Below are positions 44,939-52,722 of a stretch of 64,000 nt of DNA, one piece after another. The stretch is from NCBI GenBank assembly GCA_964396375.1, contig CAYNEY010000007.1:62001-126000 (forward strand), given 5' to 3'. How positions within the stretch are numbered: the stretch's first letter is position 1; each line of letters opens with the position of its first letter. Origin of the DNA: FEN-1139 sp964396375 (lineage in GTDB: Bacteria; Myxococcota_A; Polyangia; Polyangiales; Polyangiaceae). Below the pieces are notes generated by a model. It ran no database searches. It was not told where the DNA came from and worked only from the letters and a program-made list of their open reading frames with translations. The translations under genes were made by a program, and so were the position numbers.

Positions 44939-46042
44939 CTAGCCGGTCACGGCAGAGAGCTCCGTGATGCAGAGCTCATAGGCACCCGCCACGGCCGCTC
45001 CAACGATCTGCGCCTGGAAGTCGAAGGGACCACCGGCAAGCGGGTTGCATGTGCCCCAAGCGGCAGGTGGACAACTCACGTCGGTGAAGAGGATCGTGTA
45101 GGTGCCAGGCGCGGTGATGGTGCTCGCCTGGGCAGAGCCACCCTTGAAGGGAGAGATCTGTCCAGAGGTGTCCGCCGATGAGGTGTACCCGACACGGAGC
45201 TCCTGCGTGAAGCTGCCCGTGATGGTGACGCGGAAACCTACCGCGGTCCCCGCGTAGGCGGCCTTGGTGGCCGTCCCGCCCGCGTCGTTCAGCGAGACGC
45301 CAATGCCGCAACCGTAGGCGGCATAGGTGGAATCGACGATGGTTGCCCCGGAGATGCAGCAGTTCGACTGCGTGGTGCAGACGCTCACGCTGTCGGAGAC
45401 CGTGCACGAGGTCCCGTCGCCGTAGCCGTACACTGCCCCCTGCACACTGGTCGCCGTGTCACCCTCGATCCAGTTGTAGGAACCTGCGCTGGTGAGCATC
45501 AGCAGGTTGCTGCCCGCCGTCACGGTACTTCCGCCACTCCCAGTGACGGTGGCACCTCCCTGACCGACGACCGAGGCACCGCCTTGGGCAGCCACCGTCG
45601 CGCCACCTTGCGCTGCAACCGTCGCGCCACCTTGCGCTGCAACCGTGGCACCACCTTGACCAACCGTTGCGCCACCTTGGGCTGCTACCGTGGCACCACC
45701 TTGGGCAGCCACCGTGGCACCACCCTGGGCTGCAACCGTGGCACCACCTTGACCGACCATCGCGCCGCCTTGGCCGACCATTGCACCGCCCTGGCCGACC
45801 ATCGCGCCGCCTTGGCCGACCATCGCACCGCCTTGTCCGACGAACCCTCCACCTTGGGCAACGAACCCACCACCCTGAGCAACCAAACCGCCCTGGCCTG
45901 CGCCGGTCGCACCTGCAGTGCCACCGGCAGCCGTACCACCAGGATCGTCGATCGAGGTGCCACCCGGCGAACAAGCGATGACACCGAGAGCAACAAGGGA
46001 GAATCCTGAAAGCCCGCTACAGAAAGACAAGAGTCGTGACAT
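44939..46042 (-). CDS. Lipoprotein with long GGATVAAQ/GGAMVGQ repeat and unnamed beta-rich domain (copy 2)
   Basis: Lipobox LGVIAC (Cys24), then about 120 residues (50-170) made almost only of 7- or 8-residue repeats (GGAMVGQ four times, GGATVAAQ and GGATVGQ about eight times). The C-terminal domain (about 178-366) is the same as in the lipoprotein at 30.6-31.4 kb (VQGAVYGYGDGTSC, ISGATIVDSTYAAYGCGIGVSLND, GYTSSADTSGQISPF, PGTYTILFTDVSCP, WGTCNPL). The repeat would form a flexible spacer holding the domain away from the membrane. Carbohydrate binding is plausible given the neighbouring cellulases but unproven. A terminator follows. Confidence 0.83.
   Translation of the reverse strand: MSRLLSFCSGLSGFSLVALGVIACSPGGTSIDDPGGTAAGGTAGATGAGQGGLVAQGGGFVAQGGGFVGQGGAMVGQGGAMVGQGGAMVGQGGAMVGQGGATVAAQGGATVAAQGGATVAAQGGATVGQGGATVAAQGGATVAAQGGATVAAQGGASVVGQGGATVTGSGGSTVTAGSNLLMLTSAGSYNWIEGDTATSVQGAVYGYGDGTSCTVSDSVSVCTTQSNCCISGATIVDSTYAAYGCGIGVSLNDAGGTATKAAYAGTAVGFRVTITGSFTQELRVGYTSSADTSGQISPFKGGSAQASTITAPGTYTILFTDVSCPPAAWGTCNPLAGGPFDFQAQIVGAAVAGAYELCITELSAVTG
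45533..45895. repeat. Coding minisatellite of 21- and 24-bp units
   Basis: About sixteen tandem in-frame units encode GGAMVGQ, GGATVGQ or GGATVAAQ. Neighbouring units are identical or differ by one or two bases, so copy number probably changes by slippage or recombination. It is inside the lipoprotein gene and not a CRISPR array (no spacers). Confidence 0.9.
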
Positions 46043-46472
46043 GGCTGTGACCTTTTACAGAATATCCGATCTGAGCGACAACGGTTCTTCGGCACTCACG
46101 TCTCGCGGTGAACCTAGCCCGGCGAGGCACTGGCGAAAGCCTAGCGCACTTCACTTCCCCCTGTCAGGCAAAGCTCGAGAAATTGCGCCCGCTCGCCCCG
46201 ATCGGCCCCCAACCTCCCCTCGTGTCGGAACGGGACTGTCCGTGGTCCCTCGTTCTCGGGGCGCTCTACGCCCCTTCGAACTCGAGGCCCTCAGCGCCGC
46301 TTCGGGTCCGGTGCCCTCCACGCTTCTTCGAGCCGAGAGCTCCACCACCGCGATCCCCGGCCCTGCCGCTACGACCCGACGCGACTGTTACAGTCCTCAT
46401 TCACCATCCGGACGCAGCCAGCGCATTTCTGTGCGGGTGGAACAAGATTGGAGAGTTCCACCGCCCTCCGGG
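46043..46472. other. Intergenic region of about 430 bp, no gene supported
   Basis: Lies between the phosphatase gene end and the start of the repeat lipoprotein, both on the minus strand; it should hold the lipoprotein promoter. Open frames are short and Pro/Arg/Ser-rich. No repeat or strong hairpin seen. Confidence 0.5.
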
Positions 46473-48953
46473 TTAGCCGAGATAGCGCGCCACGAAGACG
46501 GTGATGTCGTCGTCCTGCCGGGCCATGTGCTTGCGCACAGCGTCAACCAGATGGTCGCGGATCTGTTCCACCCCGTCCGTCGCCACTGACTCTACCTCCC
46601 TCGCCAGGCGCTCCAGACCAAACTGCCGCTGGCCCTCGTCCATCGCTTCGGTCACCCCATCCGTGTACAGCACCAGGAGATCGCCCTTCTCGAGCCACTG
46701 TTCGGTGTCGATGGTTCCCATGTCGATATTCTTGACCGCCGCGATCCAGGTACCTGGAGTCGGAACCACCTCAACCCTGCCGGTCGCTGCGCGGTAAATG
46801 AGCATATCCTCGTGGGCACCTGCAAAAACCATTCGACCGTTTCGCTCGATGCGCATCAGGGTCAAGGTCGCGTGCTCGTCCTGTCCGAGCCGCTCTCGAA
46901 CGTTCTGGTACATCACTTCGTTCACGACCCGAAGCACGTCACGTGGCTGCGCGCGCGGATCGTTGTGAACGAGCGCCGCCACCACGCCTTGGATCATCAT
47001 CATCACCAGCCCGGTCCTGAGCCCGTGCCCTGCCACGTCCCCAATACCGACCCAACAGCCATCGGTGTAGGGAATGACGTCGTAGTAGTCCCCCCCCACC
47101 TCGCTCGCCGGGAGCATGACCGCGGCCACGTCCAAGCCGGCGATCTGGACGTTTTTCGGGAGAATGGAGGTTTGGATCCGCTCTGCGATCTCCATCTCCT
47201 TCTGGAGCCGATCGCGCTCGGCCATTTCGCGCCGCGCCGTCTCCTCGACCAATTGATGGACCAACAAGGCGCCTTTGAGTGCGCTCGCGATCTGGTCACG
47301 CAGTGTCTCGTAGACCACACCCTCGTTCGGCCCCATCTCGAACAGCACATACCCCAGCTGCTCACTCTCGAAGAACAAGGGTTCGACCACGAAGGTCTGC
47401 CGTTGGTCTTCGGCGAGCAGATCCTCGGGCACCAGCCGGTTCGCGCGGAACACCTCACCCACTCGCCGCTCTACGCCACGTCCCTCTTTGTCGTAGGCAA
47501 GCATCAACCGCGCGCGCTCCAGTCCCTCGTCGAAGGTCGCCAGATAGGCGCTGTGGATCCCAAGCTTCGGGATCTGCTCTTCGACGGTGGTCATCACCGA
47601 CGCGACATCGAGTGAGGTGAACAGGACCTCGCCTGACTTTCTGAGCGCGCGCGACCATTGCTCCGCCTGCAGTCGCTTTCTTGCCTGGGCGCGCTCGGCG
47701 ATACTACCGATCAACACCCGCGCATCGTGCCAGATCTCCTCTGCTCGCCGCCGTTCCGCTGGGCGTTGCTCGAGCGCCGGCATCACATAACGACGCAGAA
47801 TCGACACCACCGCCTGCCAAGCATCGACGTTGCCGCCCGTCTCACCCGCGCTGTAAGCGGCGCTGTCCAAGGTTGACAAAAAACGTCCGGCGTCGCCTCC
47901 CTCCAGATCCTGCCGAAACGCGTTCACGATGTCGGTTCCAACACTGACATCGAGATCCGGCGACGAAGACCAGATCGCCTGGGTCACATCCGCCAAGATG
48001 TTGGCATGGCACAGGTCAAACACCTCGGTGATGGTCACATCTTGACCCGAAAGCTCCGGGATCGGCCGCTCTGGAAACTCGTGGGACGAACAGCCGCAAG
48101 ACTGGCGACGCACCAGCTCGGTCTGAAGGACAATATGGTCCTCCACCACCTCGCCCTCCAACTGGGCAAGCACGAGTTCGAGCGCCTGCTTACCCTGTCG
48201 ATCCAGCGGCTGGCGCACGGTGGTGAGCGGGGCCGGGGAGAAGCGCCCCTCCCGGATGTCATCGAAGCCCACGATGGCTATGTCCTGCGGGATCCGATAG
48301 CCACGGGCCATCAACGCCTCCAGCGCACCGATGGCCATGAAGTCATTGGCAGCCACCACCGCGTCGAACGAGACATGGCGCTCATCGAGCATGACCCGGA
48401 TTGCTTCGCCCCCCGACGACGCCTGGAAGTTCCCGAGCGACACCAGATCCGGATTGAACGGCAACTCGTGCTCTGCCAGCACTTCTCGGTACACGCGATA
48501 CCTGTCCTCGGCCTCCTCGTTCACGCCCGGACCACGAATGAAGGCAATACGGCGATAACCATGGTGCTCGATCAGGTGCACGATGGCCTCTCGCATTCCC
48601 GCCGCGTTGTCCACCAGTACACTCGGGATCCCGGTCAGAGGCACACCGATGCTGCACATCGGCAACGGCCGATAGCGCTCACAGTATCGTGCCAATTTGC
48701 TCGGGCCTACATAGTTGCCAAGTGTCCCCGACATCACCACCAGCCCGTCCACACATTCCGGTCCGGCGAGCTCAAAAATGAAGTTCCGGCGCGCGCCAAA
48801 CCGGAACGGTGAGCGCAACACGCCACCGGTAAGACAGAAGAGGCTGACCCCATTGGCCTGTGCTTCAGCATCGACCCCAGCCAACACCTTGTTCTGGTAC
48901 TCGTCCTCCAGCCAATCCACCAGAAGGCCAATTCGCCGTATCCGCCGGGTCAT
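46473..48953 (-). CDS. SpoIIE/RsbU-type PP2C phosphatase with N-terminal LacI/GalR-type sugar-binding domain
   Basis: 826 cytosolic residues. N-terminal domain (about 6-290) is a paralogue of that in the sensor kinase at 40.4-43.0 kb (DWLEDEYQNKVLAGV, MSGTLGNYVGPSKLA, VLVDNAAGMREAIVHLIEHHGYRRIAFIRGP, VGFDDIREGRFSPAPLTTVRQPL) and also ends with a SCGC motif; the two share the middle region (VVEPLFFE, GVVYETLRDQIASALKGALLV). The output is a phosphatase domain (about 595-826) with metal-binding acidic residues in SEVGGDYYDV, GIGDVAGHG, YTDGVTEAMDEG and the final DDITVF, all intact. It probably dephosphorylates the STAS protein of the same operon in response to a sugar. Starts with an ATGA overlap. 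Confidence 0.92.
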   Translation of the reverse strand: MTRRIRRIGLLVDWLEDEYQNKVLAGVDAEAQANGVSLFCLTGGVLRSPFRFGARRNFIFELAGPECVDGLVVMSGTLGNYVGPSKLARYCERYRPLPMCSIGVPLTGIPSVLVDNAAGMREAIVHLIEHHGYRRIAFIRGPGVNEEAEDRYRVYREVLAEHELPFNPDLVSLGNFQASSGGEAIRVMLDERHVSFDAVVAANDFMAIGALEALMARGYRIPQDIAIVGFDDIREGRFSPAPLTTVRQPLDRQGKQALELVLAQLEGEVVEDHIVLQTELVRRQSCGCSSHEFPERPIPELSGQDVTITEVFDLCHANILADVTQAIWSSSPDLDVSVGTDIVNAFRQDLEGGDAGRFLSTLDSAAYSAGETGGNVDAWQAVVSILRRYVMPALEQRPAERRRAEEIWHDARVLIGSIAERAQARKRLQAEQWSRALRKSGEVLFTSLDVASVMTTVEEQIPKLGIHSAYLATFDEGLERARLMLAYDKEGRGVERRVGEVFRANRLVPEDLLAEDQRQTFVVEPLFFESEQLGYVLFEMGPNEGVVYETLRDQIASALKGALLVHQLVEETARREMAERDRLQKEMEIAERIQTSILPKNVQIAGLDVAAVMLPASEVGGDYYDVIPYTDGCWVGIGDVAGHGLRTGLVMMMIQGVVAALVHNDPRAQPRDVLRVVNEVMYQNVRERLGQDEHATLTLMRIERNGRMVFAGAHEDMLIYRAATGRVEVVPTPGTWIAAVKNIDMGTIDTEQWLEKGDLLVLYTDGVTEAMDEGQRQFGLERLAREVESVATDGVEQIRDHLVDAVRKHMARQDDDITVFVARYLG

Positions 48954-49345
48954 GGCCGCCCCTCGACATGCGTGTCGACCACCACACTCGCGAGCGCCAT
49001 CCTGCGCAGCGCGTCCAGGCTTCGCGCCTGCCAGCTCAGGTTTGGGTGCCGAACGAAGCGCACCTGGTAAGAAGGTGCCGTTCGCCCATTGAGCAGATCC
49101 ATCCAGAGCACAAAGGCCTTGAAACAGCTCGAACTCATGAAGAAGAGCTCATGCACATCCACCAGCACCTCCCGTACCGTGAGGCGCTGCGCCTCGGCGT
49201 GTACGCTCCGGAAGGTCGGTGGGAGCAGAGGTTGCACCTCAGCGTCTGCGCTCCCTGATAGGACCACCCGCATACGTGCCCCCTCGAGCGATACCTTGAG
49301 GGAGAAGGCCGCGGTAACGATGGGTGTGACGGCGACGTTGGTCAT
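48950..49345 (-). CDS. STAS-domain protein (anti-sigma factor antagonist-like)
   Basis: 131 residues from ATG 49345, which overlaps the stop of the ATPase gene (ATGA); its own stop overlaps the phosphatase start in the same way. STAS-like pattern: beta strands SLKVSLEGARMRVVLSG, then VREVLVDVHELFFMSSSCFKAFVLWMDLL, where the SSS replaces the usual DSSG phosphorylation site. A final Ala/Arg-rich helix follows. In partner-switching systems the unphosphorylated form captures an RsbW-like kinase and frees a sigma factor or other target. Sequence is divergent, so the family call rests partly on its neighbours. Confidence 0.75.
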   Translation of the reverse strand: MTNVAVTPIVTAAFSLKVSLEGARMRVVLSGSADAEVQPLLPPTFRSVHAEAQRLTVREVLVDVHELFFMSSSCFKAFVLWMDLLNGRTAPSYQVRFVRHPNLSWQARSLDALRRMALASVVVDTHVEGRP

Positions 49346-49851
49346 CGAACCTCCGTCAGCGGATAGAGTCCCTCGGCCGAAAGAATGACCGTCTCCCCCT
49401 CGATCTTCCAAGTGAGCTTCATGGTCGATTCCGCTTGGATCCGTGCCAAACCAAGCCCCGATCCCTCCCTGGCGAGGCTGTCCCGAATGAACTCATCGTA
49501 CAGTGCCACGGGATCACCCGCAGCGGCAATCCTTCCGAGAACCTCGTCGAGCAATCGCTGCTCCTCCAGTGTAGCGCGATTCCGGGTCCGCACGCGGATC
49601 CGGCCCTGCCCGCCCAATTCCTCCAGAAGCTCGAAGGTGAGCTCTGCGGCTCCGCTGTTCGCGTACTTCGCCGCATTCTCGAACAGCTCGTGCGCCACGA
49701 TCGCGATCTCGGCGATCCGATCCTCATCCCCGATGAAGTGACGGAGGGCATCGACGACGAAGCGCCGGAGGGCACTCACCACCAGCACTGCCCCAGGCCC
49801 GGAAGGCAGCGACAAAGTGACACCCGCCAGGCTCACAGTGGTCCCCTCCAT
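49342..49851 (-). CDS. RsbW-like ATPase (GHKL), probable switch kinase/anti-sigma factor
   Basis: 169 residues. Helix with N box AIVAHELFENAAKYANSGAAEL and glycine-rich lid REGSGLGLARIQAES are as in anti-sigma-factor kinases; the usual DxGxG motif between them is replaced (VRTRNRATLEEQRLLDEVL), so ATP binding may be altered. No membrane segment. It begins a three-gene operon with the STAS protein and the LacI-type phosphatase, all joined by ATGA overlaps. Start ATG 49851; an upstream in-frame ATG at 49872 adds seven residues. No sigma-factor gene is adjacent. Confidence 0.78.
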   Translation of the reverse strand: MEGTTVSLAGVTLSLPSGPGAVLVVSALRRFVVDALRHFIGDEDRIAEIAIVAHELFENAAKYANSGAAELTFELLEELGGQGRIRVRTRNRATLEEQRLLDEVLGRIAAAGDPVALYDEFIRDSLAREGSGLGLARIQAESTMKLTWKIEGETVILSAEGLYPLTEVR

Positions 49852-50105
49852 ATCCGTTCGAGAACCACGCACTCATGGGCAGTTGCTCGTCCTCGCAGGT
49901 TCCACGCGTGACGCATCAGCCACCGAGCGTACCACTGATCTCTTGCGATTGTGGAGGTTCGATGGGAGCACCTCTCGCCCTCCCAAGCCACCAGGCCGAT
50001 AGGGCCCGCACGGTTTTTTCAGCACGCCTCGAACCAAGCGACAATATGGCTCGGCTGGCACGAACGCGACCCGTATCCCTGCGAGTTCGGGGCGGCACGG
50101 GGAGA

Positions 50106-50128
50106 GCGGACGCCACGGTGACGTCCGC
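50106..50128 (-). terminator. Hairpin after the cellobiose phosphorylase gene, possible terminator
   Basis: GCGGACG (50106-50112) pairs with CGTCCGC (50122-50128) around a 9-base loop, 24 bases after the stop codon of the GH94 gene. No clear T-run follows on the minus strand, so the strength is uncertain. The rest of the 300-base gap up to the switch-ATPase gene (49852-50151) shows nothing else. Confidence 0.5.
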
Positions 50129-50151
50129 CCTCGTACCATCTCGCCCACAAA

Positions 50152-52587
50152 CTAGACGGTGCAGACCACCCGGACCGTGGCACCGCTCGGCGCGATGGGC
50201 ACGAGACAACCCGAGATAGGCTTACCGTCAACGGTCAGGCTCGGGTTACCCCAGGCTTTTCCAGTGTTCTTCACCTGGATGACGTAGGTTGCCCCACGCC
50301 ACTTGCGTGTCACCTCAAACTCACCGATCTCCGTGCCGATGCATGGCGAAACGACCAGGCCGTCGTACTCGGGACGGATCCCCAACATGTGCTGGGAGAT
50401 CGCTACGAAGTTCCAGGCAGCGGTCCCAGTGAGCCAGGAGTTCTTCGCCTCACCCGCCAGCCCTGCGGCATCCTTCCCGGCCACCATCTGCGAGTAGACG
50501 TAGGGCTCGGTGCGATGGACCTCAGAGATGTCCTCCACGTAGGCTGGAGCGATCCTCTTGTAGTAGTCGAAGGCCTTGTCGCCACGACCGATCACTGTCT
50601 CCGCGATCATGATCCAGGGATTGTTGTGACAGAAAATCCCCGCGTTCTCCTTGTATCCAGGGGGATAGGAGGAGATCTCCCCGAGCTCCACGTGGTAGGT
50701 CTGATAGGCCGGGTTCTGGAGCACGATGCCGTACTTGGTGGCCATCCGCTGATCGACTGCGTCGAGCGCCTGCTTGGCCTGACCCGTCGCGACACCAATC
50801 CCTGCCATCACACAGTAGCCCTGGGGCTCGATGAAGATCTGCCCCTCCGCGCACTCGCGGCTACCGACCTTCTTGCCGAAGAAGTCATAGGCACGCAGGA
50901 ACCACTCGCCGTCCCAGCCGTGCTCGAGCACGGTCTTCTCCATCTTCGCGACCTCGGTGCGCACCCGACGGGCCTCCTCGGCCTGCCCCTTGCGCTCGCA
51001 AAGCGTCGCGTACTCCGGGCCGATCCCTACGAACATTCCGGCGATGAAGATCGACTCGGCGGTGCGACCAACACGGTTCCCGGTGGTCTGATAGGGCTCG
51101 TCTGGCGTTTCTGAGAAGCAGTTCAGATTGAGGCAGTCGTTCCAATCGGCACGACCGATCAACGGGAGCCCGTGCGGACCCAGGTTGTTGATCACGTGGT
51201 CGAAGGAGCGCTTGAGGTGCTCGAGCAACGTGGCCTGGTTGTTCGGGTCGTTGTCGAACGGGACCTTTTGGTCCAAAATCGCGTAGTCACCCGTTTCTTT
51301 GATGTAGGCGGCGACACCCAGAATCAACCACAGTGGATCGTCGTTGAAGCCGCTCCCGATGTCGTTGTTGCCGCGCTTGGTGAGCGGCTGATACTGGTGA
51401 TACGCGCTGCCGTCCGGAAACTGCGTGGAGGCAATGTCGATGATGCGCTCCCGTGCTCGTTCCGGGATCTGGTGAACGAAGCCCAACAGATCTTGATTCG
51501 AATCACGGAACCCCATCCCACGACCGATCCCGGTCTCGAAGTAGGAGGCGCTGCGCGACATGTTGAAGGTGACCATGCACTGATACGGATTCCACACGTT
51601 CACCATGCGGTTCAGCTTCTCATCCGAGGAGCGCACCACATACTTGCTGAGCAGACCCTCCCAGTGGGCGGCCAGCTTCTGCATGGCCTCGGCAACCGCC
51701 GCGGGGCTTCCAAACTGAGCGATCAACGCCTGAGCAGGTGCCTTGTTGATGACCGAAGGGCTCTCCCACTTCTGCTCCACCGGGTTCTCCACATAGCCGA
51801 GGATGAACACGAAGGACTGGCTCTGTCCGGGAGCCAGCTCGACCTCGAGACAATGCGACGCGATCGGCGCCCAGCCGTGGGCAACGCTGTTCTTGGACTG
51901 CCCGCTTGCCACCACCTGGGGCTCGTGCATCCCGTTGTACAGCCCGAAGAAGGTCTCGCGATCGGTATCGAAGCCGGCCACCGGCGCGTTCACGTGGTAG
52001 AATGCGTAGTGGTTCCTTCGCTCGCGGTACTCAGTCTTGTGGAAGATCGTCGAGCCCTTCACCTCCACCTCACCCGTGCTGAAATTGCGCTGGAAGTTGG
52101 TGAAGTCGTCCATCGCGTTCCATAGACAGAACTCGATGAAGGAGAACAGCTTGACTTTGCGGGGGGTTGTGCCCTCGTTGGTCAGCGTGACCTGGTGGAT
52201 CTCGGCGTTGGTACCCATCGGCACCAGGTACAACACCTCCGCCTTCAACCCGGCACGCTTGCCGGTGATCCGGGTGTAACCAAGGCCGTGTCGGCACTCG
52301 AAGAAGTCGAGCGGCTTCTTCACCGGCCCGAACGTGGGCGTCCAGTACTCTCCGTTCTCCTCCCGAACGTAGAAATACCGGCCCCCAGCGTCGGTGGGCA
52401 CGTTGTTGTAGCGATAGCGCGTGATCCTACGCAAGCGCGCGTCCCGATAGAAGCAGTACCCGCCTCCCTGTTGGGATATCAGCGAGAAGAACTGCTCACA
52501 TCCCAGGTAGTTGATCCAGGGATAGGGGGTGAGCGGCGTGTTGATGACGTACTCTTTGTGCTCGTCGTCGAAGTGACCGAAACGCAT
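50152..52587 (-). CDS. cbp: Cellobiose phosphorylase (GH94)
   Basis: Splits cellobiose with phosphate into glucose 1-phosphate and glucose, saving ATP; cytosolic, no signal peptide. Family-typical start RFGHFDDEHKEYVI and TPLTPYPWINYLG, the central region (FNMSRSASYFETGIGRGMGFRDSNQDLLGFVHQIP, then FPDGSAYHQYQPLTKRGN), the catalytic acid Asp484 in IGRADWNDCLNLNC, and PPGYKENAGIFCHNNPW. 811 residues is right for cellobiose-specific members. ATG 52587 is the first Met and needs no change. It lies downstream of the cellulase genes on the same strand, consistent with using their product; uptake would need a transporter that is not in the window. Confidence 0.95.
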   Translation of the reverse strand: MRFGHFDDEHKEYVINTPLTPYPWINYLGCEQFFSLISQQGGGYCFYRDARLRRITRYRYNNVPTDAGGRYFYVREENGEYWTPTFGPVKKPLDFFECRHGLGYTRITGKRAGLKAEVLYLVPMGTNAEIHQVTLTNEGTTPRKVKLFSFIEFCLWNAMDDFTNFQRNFSTGEVEVKGSTIFHKTEYRERRNHYAFYHVNAPVAGFDTDRETFFGLYNGMHEPQVVASGQSKNSVAHGWAPIASHCLEVELAPGQSQSFVFILGYVENPVEQKWESPSVINKAPAQALIAQFGSPAAVAEAMQKLAAHWEGLLSKYVVRSSDEKLNRMVNVWNPYQCMVTFNMSRSASYFETGIGRGMGFRDSNQDLLGFVHQIPERARERIIDIASTQFPDGSAYHQYQPLTKRGNNDIGSGFNDDPLWLILGVAAYIKETGDYAILDQKVPFDNDPNNQATLLEHLKRSFDHVINNLGPHGLPLIGRADWNDCLNLNCFSETPDEPYQTTGNRVGRTAESIFIAGMFVGIGPEYATLCERKGQAEEARRVRTEVAKMEKTVLEHGWDGEWFLRAYDFFGKKVGSRECAEGQIFIEPQGYCVMAGIGVATGQAKQALDAVDQRMATKYGIVLQNPAYQTYHVELGEISSYPPGYKENAGIFCHNNPWIMIAETVIGRGDKAFDYYKRIAPAYVEDISEVHRTEPYVYSQMVAGKDAAGLAGEAKNSWLTGTAAWNFVAISQHMLGIRPEYDGLVVSPCIGTEIGEFEVTRKWRGATYVIQVKNTGKAWGNPSLTVDGKPISGCLVPIAPSGATVRVVCTV

Positions 52588-52722
52588 CGTTGCTAGTCTC
52601 CAGGCTGGCGATATTCAAGATGAAATGCCCCCGCGGGAGGGGATGAAGGCCGAGGGCGTTTCCGTAAGTGCGAAAAGGGAGGTTTGGCCGACCATAGCTG
52701 GTCTGTCATGCTCTGTCAGCCG

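Noticed and set aside
45533..45895. Possible CRISPR or non-coding satellite
   Set aside because: The repeats are in frame within a lipoprotein and have no spacers.
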